Source: an uncultured Paracoccaceae bacterium
Lineage (GTDB): Bacteria > Pseudomonadota > Alphaproteobacteria > Rhodobacterales > Rhodobacteraceae
Reading direction: 5' to 3'
Length of the DNA: 64,000 bases
NCBI GenBank assembly: GCA_938092015.1
Contig: CALKOT010000028.1
Span: forward strand, 57,484-121,483
Translations under genes and position numbers: made by a program
Notes under the pieces: model-generated
The model's database searches: none
Seen by the model: the letters and a program-made list of their open reading frames with translations, nothing else
Told to the model about the DNA's origin: nothing
In this document: positions 1 to 8,114 of the stretch, piece after piece
How positions within the stretch are numbered: position 1 is the first letter of the stretch
How the letters are laid out: every line of letters begins with the position of its first letter

Positions 1-344
1 CTCTGCCCGAAATGCATCAGCTGATATGCCAGCGCCTCAACATTCGGACCGGGCCGCAGCACAACAGAACTATCGCCAAGCTTGTTCAGCTGAAAACGCT
101 CAACCACTTTGACCGTCTTGGTCGGCGCAACGTCGGCGATCATCCGCCTGACCGGCCCAAGATCATTCGCGTCGCCGCTGACCAGTTGAATAACGTCCGA
201 TGAGGCGTTCCTGAGAAACCCCTTCATGAATGAGCTTCCGGCCAGCCGCCGCCCATTGATGTTGCTGGGGTCGGTCGCGCCATCATACGCCTCGCCAAAA
301 TACTGAAGCGTCGCTGTCAGCCTCTTATTCATCGCCCTACCCAT
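1..344 (-). CDS. Partial gene, possible glycosyltransferase N-terminus
   Basis: The gene runs off the left edge. Its start is inside the window: ATG at 344-342, or a second in-frame ATG at 332-330. About 114 codons are visible. The N-terminus reads LQYFGEAYD and then a GRRLAGSSFMKGFLR segment, followed by polar helices without a signal peptide or membrane segment. This opening is reminiscent of family 1/4 glycosyltransferases found in marine alphaproteobacteria, where a GR-x-AG-x-x-FL stretch precedes the catalytic half. No donor-binding or catalytic motif is in view, so the function is a weak guess. It points away from the oxidoreductase gene to its right and is not clearly in an operon with it. 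Confidence 0.45.
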   Translation of the reverse strand, partial: MGRAMNKRLTATLQYFGEAYDGATDPSNINGRRLAGSSFMKGFLRNASSDVIQLVSGDANDLGPVRRMIADVAPTKTVKVVERFQLNKLGDSSVVLRPGPNVEALAYQLMHFGQ

Positions 345-408
345 TTAACCTGGTCACACTGGCCTAGGGTTAGACACAGGCTTGGGTGAACGGTCAATGG
401 CGCGCGAC

Positions 409-3400
409 TTACTCTGCCGCCTGCAGAACCGGCGCTCCGCCTTTGCGGAACTCGGCCAGCAACTCAGCCCGTCGTTTGGCGGCAGCTTCGGCATTGGCGT
501 CTTTCACATGACCGTAGCCTTTGATCTGCAGAGGCAGATCAGCCAGCTGTACTGCAGTCGTGAACCGCTCACGCGTCAGGTCTTTTGTGATCTCATCCAG
601 CAACTTGATCTGGTTTTCGATGGCCTGACGTTCGCCTTTGCGTTCAGCCGAGTAGCCGAAGACATCCAGCGCGCCGCCCCGCAGGCCTTTCATTTTGGCC
701 AGCATCTTGAAGACATTCAGAACCCAGGGCCCAAAGGTCGTCTTGACCGGGTGGCCATTGCTGTCCTTGCGACCCATGATTGGCGGCGCCAGATGGAACT
801 CGACCTTCTGGACGTTGTCGAACCGATCGTTGATCTGATCATGCAGGTTTTCGACATGCAGGCGGGCGACTTCGTATTCGTCTTTGTAGGACATCAGTTT
901 GAAGAGACCGAGCGCCGTCGCCTCAGCGTATCCCTCAGCACCGATCTTTTGCTCAGCCGCTTCAGCCGCTTTGACCTGCGCCATCCAACGATCCGCCCAG
1001 GCCTGATCGGTGTGGGAAACAAGACGATCGTAGCGGAACTTGATCTTTTCTTCGTAGGTGGTTGAGACTTGCTGGCGCGGCTTGATCGCCTCCGCCGCGT
1101 CTTGGGGGTATTCGACGGACCAGCGCCCAATCTCAAACGCCTTCTTATTGGCGTCGACCGCCGCGCCGTTCAGCTCAATCGCCTTGTGGATCGCCTCTTT
1201 CGACAGGGGCAGCCGCCCCATCTGCCACGCGGCGCCCAGCACCAGCGCGTTTGAGAAGATCGCATCACCAAGGAATTTTTCGGCAAGTTTGGTCGAGTTC
1301 AAGTACAGCACATTTTCTGCGCCAACCCGCGCTTCGATGCCCAGCTTCATCTGGTCCGACGGAATCTGGAACCCGCCATCCATCGTGAATTCACCTGAGT
1401 TAATCTCATGCATGTTGCAGATAACTTCGGTGCGTCCGTTCGACATCAGCGCCAGCGTTTTCGCACCCGACGTGACCAGCATGTCGCCGCCGATCACTAC
1501 ATCCGCCTCACCCGTTGCGACGCGAATGGCGGTGATGTCTTCGGGCTTTTCTGCGATCCGGCAATGGATCTGAACAGCGCCGCCCTTTTGGGCGAGGCCG
1601 GCCATCTCCATCACGCCAGCGCCTTTGCCTTCGACATGGGCGGCCATACCAAGTAGCGCGCCGATGGTGACCACGCCTGTACCGCCAACGCCCGTGGTAA
1701 CCGTATTCCAGACGCCGTCGATTTTCGGCAGAACCGGGTCGGTCAGTGTGGGCAGATTAAGGTCAGCTGCAGCCTCTTTTTTCGGCGTCGCGCCGTGCAA
1801 CGTCACGAAAGACGGGCAGAAGCCGTTCACGCATGAGAAGTCTTTGTTGCACTGGGACTGGTCAATCTGGCGCTTGCGGCCAAGTTCCGTATCCAGCGGG
1901 GCGACCGACACACAGTTCGATGCGACGCCGCAGTCACCGCAGCCTTCGCAAACTTCTGGGTTAATGTAGACGCGCTTGTCGATATCAGGGAACTTGCCCC
2001 GCTTCCGACGGCGGCGTTTTTCGGCAGCGCATGTCTGGATGTAGACCAGCGCCGTTGGGCCTTTAACCTCACGCAGTTCGCGCTGCACTTCGTCCAGATT
2101 AGCACGTTCCCGCGCCTCAACGCCTGACGGGGCAGTGCCTGGATCCCAGGCTTCCTTCTCATCATATACGGCGACGACTTTATCGAGGTTGAATGCCTTC
2201 AGCTCAGCCAGAACCTGACCGATGCTCATATCGCCTTCATGCGCCTGCCCGCCGGTCATCGCGGCGGCGTCGTTGAAAAGGATCTTGAAGGTGATCTGCG
2301 TGTTCGACGCCCGCGCGGCCCGGATCGCTTGAATGGCGGAATGGTTATATGTGCCGTCGCCAACCTGCTGGAACATGTGGTTGTGGCTGACGAAGTGGCT
2401 TTCACCAATCCAGTTCGCGCCTTCGCCACCCATGTGGGTGAAGCCAGCAACGTTCCGATCCATCCAAACTGCCATAAAGTGACAACCGATCCCAGCATAG
2501 GAACCTGATCCATCCGGCAGTTTCGTCGAGGTATTGTGCGGGCAGCCAGAACAGAACCATGGCGTCCGCTCAGCCGTTGCAGGCACGTTGCCAGAGTTGG
2601 CGGCCGCTTCAAGCGCAGAAATGCGGCGGGTGTTCAGTTCGCTCGCGACGCCTTCTTCGAACAGGATACCGCCAAGCTTCAACGCAACGTCAACCGGGGA
2701 CAGCGCCATCTTCTCAGGGAACAGGATCTGGCCAGTTTCGTCCTTTTTGCCAACCACAAGAGGCTGGTTTGGCTGGCCGTACATCAGTTCTTTGATCTGC
2801 GGCTCCATAAAGCCGCGCTTTTCTTCGACGACCACGATCATCGACAGGCCTTCGGCCCATTCTTTCAGGCCTTCAGGCTCCAACGGCCAGGTGACAGCAG
2901 GCTTATAGACGGTGACGCCCATGCGTTTCGCTGTTTCATCGTCAATGCCCAGAAGATCCAGAGCGTGAGCGACGTCCAGCCAGTTCTTACCTGCGGTGAC
3001 GATGCCGATCTTCGCGCCTTTTTCACCGCGAATCCGCTTGTTCAGTTTATTCGCCCGGATGTACGCCAATGCAGCGTCCATCTTATAGTCGAGCATATTG
3101 TTTTCCAGCTCATGCGGCGTCGGCATCGGTTGGAGACGCGCAGTGTCGGGCATGTGGAAATCGGGCGTGACGATCTTCACGCGGTCAGGGCTGCCATCGA
3201 TCACGGCAGTGCTTTCAATCGTATCCTTAAGACATTTCAACCCAACCCAGAGAGAGGCAAAGCGGCTTAGCCCGTAGCCATGGACACCGTAGTCCACGAT
3301 CTCTTGGACGCCAGCGGGTGCAAAGACCGGCATCTTCCAGTCCATCATCGCATGGTCGGTCTGATGCAGGATCGTTGAAGATTCGCCCGTATGATCGTCG

Positions 3401-3834
3401 CCCATCGCTGCGATAGCGCCGCCCCATTCGGTCGTGCCGCAGTGGTTCGCATGGCGAAACGCATCACCCGTCCGGTCAACGCCCGGCCCTTTGCCATACC
3501 AAAGGCCATAGACACCATCAAATTTCGCGGTCGGTCGCAACGCAGCATATTGTGCGCCCCAGATCGCTGTCGCGCCGAGGTCTTCGTTCAGCGCAGGCTC
3601 AAACAGCACATCCATCGGCTCCAGCTGTTTTTTGGCGCCGTGGAACATGTGATCGACGCCGCCGAGGGGTGATCCGCGATAGCCAGAAACATAGCCAGCT
3701 GTGTTCTTGCCGGCTTGGCGGTCACGCCATTTCTGGGTCAGCATCAGACGAACCAGCGCCTGCGTGCCGTTCAGCAGAACCTGCTCAGTTTCAAGATCGT
3801 AACGATCCCCAAGGCTGACATTGGCGTGTTTCAT
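409..3834 (-). CDS. Indolepyruvate ferredoxin oxidoreductase, fused alpha/beta subunits
   Basis: Predicted to decarboxylate aryl- or branched-chain 2-oxoacids to acyl-CoA with ferredoxin as electron acceptor, in the cytoplasm. The 1141-residue chain holds, in order, an IorA-like pyrimidine-binding and thiamine-diphosphate region (CSGCPHNTSTKLPDGSGS near residue 430, GGEGANWIGE after it), a cysteine-rich Fe-S segment CEGCGDCGVASNC near residues 628-640, and from about residue 710 an IorB-like 2-oxoacid oxidoreductase gamma domain starting GVGGTGVVTIGALLG. A long C-terminal extension is typical of the fused proteobacterial form; archaeal enzymes have two separate subunits. ATG start at 3834. 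It is divergent from the hydrolase pair, across about 170 bases that contain a GTCGGATC/GATCCGAC inverted repeat. Oxygen tolerance and exact substrate cannot be read from sequence. Confidence 0.93.
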   Translation of the reverse strand: MKHANVSLGDRYDLETEQVLLNGTQALVRLMLTQKWRDRQAGKNTAGYVSGYRGSPLGGVDHMFHGAKKQLEPMDVLFEPALNEDLGATAIWGAQYAALRPTAKFDGVYGLWYGKGPGVDRTGDAFRHANHCGTTEWGGAIAAMGDDHTGESSTILHQTDHAMMDWKMPVFAPAGVQEIVDYGVHGYGLSRFASLWVGLKCLKDTIESTAVIDGSPDRVKIVTPDFHMPDTARLQPMPTPHELENNMLDYKMDAALAYIRANKLNKRIRGEKGAKIGIVTAGKNWLDVAHALDLLGIDDETAKRMGVTVYKPAVTWPLEPEGLKEWAEGLSMIVVVEEKRGFMEPQIKELMYGQPNQPLVVGKKDETGQILFPEKMALSPVDVALKLGGILFEEGVASELNTRRISALEAAANSGNVPATAERTPWFCSGCPHNTSTKLPDGSGSYAGIGCHFMAVWMDRNVAGFTHMGGEGANWIGESHFVSHNHMFQQVGDGTYNHSAIQAIRAARASNTQITFKILFNDAAAMTGGQAHEGDMSIGQVLAELKAFNLDKVVAVYDEKEAWDPGTAPSGVEARERANLDEVQRELREVKGPTALVYIQTCAAEKRRRRKRGKFPDIDKRVYINPEVCEGCGDCGVASNCVSVAPLDTELGRKRQIDQSQCNKDFSCVNGFCPSFVTLHGATPKKEAAADLNLPTLTDPVLPKIDGVWNTVTTGVGGTGVVTIGALLGMAAHVEGKGAGVMEMAGLAQKGGAVQIHCRIAEKPEDITAIRVATGEADVVIGGDMLVTSGAKTLALMSNGRTEVICNMHEINSGEFTMDGGFQIPSDQMKLGIEARVGAENVLYLNSTKLAEKFLGDAIFSNALVLGAAWQMGRLPLSKEAIHKAIELNGAAVDANKKAFEIGRWSVEYPQDAAEAIKPRQQVSTTYEEKIKFRYDRLVSHTDQAWADRWMAQVKAAEAAEQKIGAEGYAEATALGLFKLMSYKDEYEVARLHVENLHDQINDRFDNVQKVEFHLAPPIMGRKDSNGHPVKTTFGPWVLNVFKMLAKMKGLRGGALDVFGYSAERKGERQAIENQIKLLDEITKDLTRERFTTAVQLADLPLQIKGYGHVKDANAEAAAKRRAELLAEFRKGGAPVLQAAE

Positions 3835-3916
3835 AGCTACTCCCCTGCGTATGGATCACACCCTACTAGGTAAGGCATATTGACCCAATTGGCAAACCAT
3901 TATTCGCCATCTGGCG

Positions 3917-3951
3917 GTCGGATCACAAATACATGATACACTCGATCCGAC
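3917..3951. promoter_or_regulatory. Inverted repeat in divergent promoter region
   Basis: Perfect 8-base arms GTCGGATC (3917-3924) and GATCCGAC (3944-3951) are separated by 19 bases, between the divergent oxidoreductase and hydrolase genes. It could be an operator for a dimeric regulator. No regulator gene lies next to it, so the role is inferred from position only. Confidence 0.3.
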
Positions 3952-4005
3952 GATCTTGGTGATCAATTTGTAAAGAACGGCGGCGAGCGCCAGTGAGGAC
4001 GTGAC

Positions 4006-4947
4006 GTGAGGCTGGCGATCTGGGTTAGTTTGACCTGTCTTTGCGTAACAATTGGAACGATGTGGATGACGAAGCGTGATTTGACCCGGGCGGAACAAGC
4101 CTATCCCCCGGTCGGTGAGTTCGTTGAGATCGAAGGTCATCAGGTTCATTACGTTGATCAGGGGTCTGGTCCTGCTGTGATTCTGATACACGGCGCCAGC
4201 GGCAATCTGCGTGACTGGACCTTTTCGATGACTGAAAGGCTGGCCACGAGCTACCGTGTGCTGGCGTTTGACCGCGCCGGGCATGGATACTCCAGCCGTC
4301 CAGAAGATGGTTACGATCCCGCGGTTCAAGGCCGCTTAATCGCCAAAGCGGCGCGCAGAGTGGGCGTTGAGAAAGCCTTACTTGTCGGCCACAGTTTTGG
4401 CTGCGCACCTGCGCTGGCCATTGCGCTGGATGATCCTGATCTGGCTGCCGGGTTGGTCGATGTTGCAGGTGCCAGCCACCCTTGGGACGGCTCGCTCAGC
4501 ATCCGCTATCCTCTCAGCTATAACCCGATGACCAGCTGGGCGCTGCGAATGGCCGCCAGCCTGATTTCAGAAGATAAACTGGTCGACCCGGTGTTTGAAC
4601 CGCAGGCGACACCCGCAGGATACATCGAACATCTCGGCGTCGCGCTGGCCCTGCGCCCGGCGACCTTCCGGCATAATGCCGAAGATATTCTGCGCCTGAA
4701 TGAAAGCCTGAAACGCATGGCGCCGCGTTACCCCAGTCTGGAACTGCCAATTGAGATTTTGCACGGCTCGCTCGACGATGTCGTGAAAGAGTCTATCAGC
4801 CCAAGAGGGGTGGAACGTGATGTGCCGCATTCCCGATTTACTCTGCTCGACGGCATCGGCCACATGCCGCATCATGTCGCCGAAGATGAGATTTTAGCCG
4901 CCATCAATCGGCTGGCGAAAGACGCATTTGGGGAGACGACGAAATGA
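4006..4947 (+). CDS. Alpha/beta hydrolase, membrane-anchored (paralog 1)
   Basis: A 313-residue alpha/beta-fold hydrolase. The GTG start gives an N-terminal hydrophobic segment (residues 4-18) that probably acts as membrane anchor or signal. The oxyanion strand ends in LIHGASGN, the nucleophile elbow is GHSFG with Ser130, an acid lies at Asp257 or Asp258 (HGSLDD) and the catalytic His is about residue 286 (GIGHMPHH). It overlaps the next gene by four bases (ATGA at 4944-4947), so the two are translated together. The downstream protein shares the layout KYPP/YPP-[VI]-G-x-FVE, HG-A-x-x-N-LRDW and ALRPA-x-FR, which marks a tandem duplication. Substrate unknown; esterase, epoxide hydrolase or haloalkane dehalogenase-like roles fit the fold. 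Confidence 0.88.
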   Translation: MRLAIWVSLTCLCVTIGTMWMTKRDLTRAEQAYPPVGEFVEIEGHQVHYVDQGSGPAVILIHGASGNLRDWTFSMTERLATSYRVLAFDRAGHGYSSRPEDGYDPAVQGRLIAKAARRVGVEKALLVGHSFGCAPALAIALDDPDLAAGLVDVAGASHPWDGSLSIRYPLSYNPMTSWALRMAASLISEDKLVDPVFEPQATPAGYIEHLGVALALRPATFRHNAEDILRLNESLKRMAPRYPSLELPIEILHGSLDDVVKESISPRGVERDVPHSRFTLLDGIGHMPHHVAEDEILAAINRLAKDAFGETTK

Positions 4948-5876
4948 GCCTGCGCATCCTGATCGGCATCGCTTTGGTCAGTCTGGTGACCGCCTGCGCC
5001 AGCACTGACTATGCCCAGACGGTTGAAGCGAAATACCCACCTATTGGATCATTCGTTGAGGTCGACGGCCTTAACATCCACTATATTGACGAAGGATCAG
5101 GTCCGGCAGTGATCCTGATCCATGGCGCGAATTCAAACCTTCGCGACTGGAAATTCGCACTGGTCGACAAGCTGACCGCCAAGCACCGCGTCATCGCCTT
5201 TGATCGTCCCGGTCTTGGATATTCCGACAGGCCCGCCAAAGGCGGCGATGTCCCGGCAGAGCAAGCCCGCATCCTTAAGGCGGCTGCCGACAAGCTGGGC
5301 GTCGGCAAGGCCGTTATCCTTGGCCACAGTTTCGGCGGCGCTGTCGCGGCGGCGTGGGCAGTGGATTACCCTGAAGACGTTGCAGGCCTGATTTCACTGG
5401 CGGGCGCGACCTATGATTGGGGTGGAACTGGCGGCGCGCTTTACTCCATTGGCGCCAGCGGTGCAGGCGGCATTCTCGGATCCGCCGCCCGCGCGTATGT
5501 CAGTGGCGATCGGGCGCTGGGGTTGGTCGATGACGCCTTTGCGCCTAACGATCCGATACCGGGCTATGCGGAATATCTTGGCGTCGAACTGGCGCTGCGC
5601 CCAGCAGCGTTTCGCTATAACTCAACAGACATCAATCGCCTGTCAGGCCACCTGGCCACCCAGTCGCAGCGATATCCTGAGATCACCCAGCCAGTTGTCT
5701 TGATCCATGGTGATGCTGATCAAACAGTAGGGTTAGAGGCGCACTCCCTACGCTTTTACGATGCCGTTGAGAATGGCCGTCTGGTCGTTGTGCCCGGTGT
5801 TGGCCATATGGTCCATCAGGTATCCCAGCCTCGCATCATCAAGGCGATTGGACGTTTGGCTGGAACTTCTGAATAA
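4944..5876 (+). CDS. Alpha/beta hydrolase, predicted lipoprotein (paralog 2)
   Basis: A 310-residue alpha/beta hydrolase and paralog of the gene just upstream. The N-terminus is a lipoprotein signal: a hydrophobic stretch ending in LVTAC with the lipid-modified Cys at residue 18, so the mature enzyme should be anchored to a periplasmic membrane face. Catalytic elements are LIHGANSN, nucleophile GHSFGG with Ser129, HGDADQT for the acid and GVGHMVHQ for the histidine. The Ser elbow sits almost at the same residue number as in its neighbour. It starts within the stop codon of paralog 1. The lipobox here versus a plain hydrophobic anchor in paralog 1 suggests the two copies differ in anchoring. 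Substrate unknown. Confidence 0.88.
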   Translation: MSLRILIGIALVSLVTACASTDYAQTVEAKYPPIGSFVEVDGLNIHYIDEGSGPAVILIHGANSNLRDWKFALVDKLTAKHRVIAFDRPGLGYSDRPAKGGDVPAEQARILKAAADKLGVGKAVILGHSFGGAVAAAWAVDYPEDVAGLISLAGATYDWGGTGGALYSIGASGAGGILGSAARAYVSGDRALGLVDDAFAPNDPIPGYAEYLGVELALRPAAFRYNSTDINRLSGHLATQSQRYPEITQPVVLIHGDADQTVGLEAHSLRFYDAVENGRLVVVPGVGHMVHQVSQPRIIKAIGRLAGTSE

Positions 5877-5880
5877 GCCC

Positions 5881-6729
5881 TCAGTACCGCCTCAGCACAG
5901 ACGCGACCGTTTCAAGGGACACCGCGGCGGCGGCGACACGTGCGCCTGATAGTTTGCAAGCCGGGCTGTTACGCCGGTAATCGATTGAGCATCTGATCGC
6001 TTCAGTCAGTTGCGCTTTCTGCGCCAGAACATCCGCCTTAAATCGGTTGAACGCCGCACCTGACTGAATGGCGCCGCCAATTTTACGCAGCACGTCCTGA
6101 CAGTTCACGCCCTGCCCACGTAGCGCCTCAGCCAATTCGGCTGGCGCAGCCTGGCTTTGACACATCTTCCACAGAATATCGGCCTGAACCGTCGCATGCA
6201 GGCGGATCAAAGTGCGATAGCGCCCCCGCACCATACCAAACCCATAGGACACTGATTCTGACGGCCAGAACGCATAGCTTTCTACAAATGCCTCTGGATC
6301 AATCGTTCCCCCCGGCTGCTGGGGTGGATCGACATATCGGGTTGGCAGTGGCGGCAATTCCAGATCTTCACGAAGGAACAGCAGCGTTTGCGTATTTTCG
6401 ATGATCATGTCGCCGTCTTCCGAGATCGGGATCGACACCATCTGCAGCCCTGCGCCATCAGGCACAAAACGCATGAAAACCTTGCGGCCCTGCCGGTCCA
6501 CCACACCTTCGGCACCAGCCTCCAGCGCCGTCGCCTCGAAGATTTGTGAGCCGCCTGTCCGATCAGCAAACAACCCCTCATAGGTATCGCCTGCACGGGC
6601 GAACTGCAGGCGCATGCCCGTGGCCGCCGCGACGCCTTTGTAAGCGCCTGCAAGATCCTGCGCTGCCACCAAAGATGCGAACATGACGCCAAGCGACAGG
6701 GCAAGAACAGTGAAGATTCGATGCAACAT
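5881..6729 (-). CDS. Secreted protein of unknown function
   Basis: I do not recognise a named family. The 282-residue product begins with a clear Sec signal peptide (hydrophobic residues 5-21, cleavage likely after VAAQ-type small residues near 23). The mature part opens with a beta-rich region (AGAYKGVAAATGMRLQF, then ADRTGGSQIFEATAL), passes a proline-rich linker (LPPLPTRYVDPPQQP, about residues 126-140) and ends in a helical domain with four cysteines (MCQSQ, GVNCQD, RCSID, PACKL) that could form two disulfides in the periplasm. It converges on the hydrolase pair with a 4-base gap and is divergent from the LysR gene. Probably a periplasmic protein restricted to related alphaproteobacteria. 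Confidence 0.75.
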   Translation of the reverse strand: MLHRIFTVLALSLGVMFASLVAAQDLAGAYKGVAAATGMRLQFARAGDTYEGLFADRTGGSQIFEATALEAGAEGVVDRQGRKVFMRFVPDGAGLQMVSIPISEDGDMIIENTQTLLFLREDLELPPLPTRYVDPPQQPGGTIDPEAFVESYAFWPSESVSYGFGMVRGRYRTLIRLHATVQADILWKMCQSQAAPAELAEALRGQGVNCQDVLRKIGGAIQSGAAFNRFKADVLAQKAQLTEAIRCSIDYRRNSPACKLSGARVAAAAVSLETVASVLRRY

Positions 6730-6926
6730 GGTTGGTCCTCAGGTCAGACACCTATATACGGGGTCCACAACGATTTGATCTTACGTTCAAAAATGTGGCG
6801 TTTTGTTAGCCTGTCACAGGTTTGCAGCAACCAACGCGACCGGGGCTCAAAAGCGCCTCAACGTATGATCAAGACGATTAACTGAACGGCGCGGCTTTAT
6901 AAAGGCGCCCTCGATTGGAAGCGCCG

Positions 6927-7826
6927 ATGATGAATTGGGACAAGCTGAGGGTTTTTTACGCTGTCGCTGAGGCGGGCAGTCTTACCCATGCTGGCGAGGC
7001 GCTGCACCTTAGCCAGTCAGCCGTCAGCCGCCAGATCAGAGGGCTGGAAGAAAGCCTTGGCGCGACGCTGTTCCATCGCCATGCGCGCGGCCTGATTCTG
7101 ACCGAACAGGGCGATCTGCTTTATGCCGCTGCGCGTGACATGTCCGCCCGCCTGACGTTGGCGGCGGCGCAGATCAGTGATGCAAAAGATGGCGATTCTG
7201 GCGAACTGCGTGTGACGACCAGCCATGGCTTGGGGTCTCTCTGGCTGGCGCCACGGCTTGGAAAGTTCTTTGAACATCATCCGGAAATCTCAATCGACCT
7301 GATTCTGACCGAACAGCAGCTGGACCTGCCAATGCGTGAGGCGGACGTCGCCCTGCGCCTGAAAGAACCAGAGCAAGCCGATCTGATCCGCCGACCACTG
7401 GGCGACACGGTCATCCGCTATTTCGCATCGCGCGCTTACATTGAAAAATTTGGCGCGCCAAAGAACAAAGATGACTTCAGCGATCATCGGCTGATCAACT
7501 ACAATGCCACACAGGGCGCGGCCCTGCCGCCAGAGATTATCGATTGGTTGAATGACGTCGGCCAAATCGAGCATGACAGCGATCTGACCATCAACAACTA
7601 TTTTGCGGTCATGCAAGCGGCCGAGGCTGGCCTCGGCATTGCGCCATTGCCCGATTACCTTTCGACGCTGAACGACGACTTGATCAATGTATCACCCGAA
7701 CTGATCAGCCCGCCGTTTACGATCTATCTTGCCTATGCGGAAGAATTGCGCCGTTCGCAGCGTGTTCTCGCCTTCCGCGATTTCATCATCGAAGAAATCA
7801 AGACCATGGGCCGCTCACAGACCTGA
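6927..7826 (+). CDS. LysR-type regulator of the VtlR/LsrB group
   Basis: A LysR-family transcription factor of 299 residues. The N-terminal winged helix-turn-helix reads MNWDKLRVFYAVAEAG, SLTHAGEALHLSQSAVSRQI, LFHRHARGLILTEQG, the last segment being very typical of the alphaproteobacterial VtlR/LsrB group. The effector domain follows from about residue 90. I chose ATG 6927 (6930 is equally possible); an upstream in-frame TTG at 6915 would add four residues. Known members of this group, in Brucella, Agrobacterium and Sinorhizobium, activate AbcR-type small RNAs and redox or transport genes. Here a small-RNA candidate with a CCTCCC motif lies directly downstream, which supports the grouping. 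Effector unknown. Confidence 0.88.
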   Translation: MMNWDKLRVFYAVAEAGSLTHAGEALHLSQSAVSRQIRGLEESLGATLFHRHARGLILTEQGDLLYAAARDMSARLTLAAAQISDAKDGDSGELRVTTSHGLGSLWLAPRLGKFFEHHPEISIDLILTEQQLDLPMREADVALRLKEPEQADLIRRPLGDTVIRYFASRAYIEKFGAPKNKDDFSDHRLINYNATQGAALPPEIIDWLNDVGQIEHDSDLTINNYFAVMQAAEAGLGIAPLPDYLSTLNDDLINVSPELISPPFTIYLAYAEELRRSQRVLAFRDFIIEEIKTMGRSQT

Positions 7827-7923
7827 CAATTGCTTTTAGGTTATCAACCACTTTGCGTGACGTTAACGTCAAGCTATGCGCTGAGCGCAATGCGGGTTTG
7901 CACACATTCACTATGCCAAACAC

Positions 7924-7952
7924 TTGAGGGCGGCAGGACCACCCCCTATATC
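7924..7952 (+). promoter_or_regulatory. Sigma-70 type promoter of the sRNA candidate
   Basis: TTGAGG at 7924-7929 and TATATC at 7947-7952 are separated by exactly 17 bases, a near-consensus housekeeping promoter. Transcription would begin near 7959. Further upstream at 7858-7871 lies a perfect palindrome TGACGTTAACGTCA that might bind a regulator. Confidence 0.6.
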
Positions 7953-7958
7953 TACCTC

Positions 7959-8049
7959 AGTTGATGCAAGCATGCGACTACACAGTTGCAAGCTCACATC
8001 ACTAACCTCCCTGTTGGACTTGGCCGAGCGTAAGCTCGGCCTTTTTTTT
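7959..8049 (+). ncRNA. Small regulatory RNA candidate, AbcR-like layout
   Basis: A transcript of about 90 bases fits between the promoter at 7924-7952 and an intrinsic terminator. It has a 5' hairpin TGCGACT-ACAC-AGTTGCA (7973-7990), a single-stranded stretch containing CCTCCC (8006-8011), which is complementary to ribosome binding sites, and a terminator stem with eight T residues. No ORF is present. This plan of hairpin, exposed anti-Shine-Dalgarno and terminator resembles the AbcR (alpha-r15) trans-acting RNAs that depend on Hfq and repress transporter mRNAs. The position right after a VtlR/LsrB-like LysR gene strengthens the link, because such regulators are known to activate abcR genes. 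Homology to AbcR itself was not tested. Confidence 0.6.
8022..8049 (+). terminator. Intrinsic terminator of the sRNA candidate
   Basis: An 8-bp perfect stem, GGCCGAGC (8022-8029) and GCTCGGCC (8034-8041), encloses a GTAA loop and is followed by eight T residues (8042-8049). It is one of the strongest terminators in the window. Confidence 0.9.
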
Positions 8050-8114
8050 GCGTATAGCCCTTCGGGTTGGGAAACCCTTGCATGGGCGGCATGGGCCTAA
8101 TTGCTTGACCTACG

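Noticed and set aside
409..3834. Large plus-strand frames inside the oxidoreductase gene, such as 2536-3270 and 382-1065
   Set aside because: They are shadows of the long minus-strand gene; no domain or start signal supports them.
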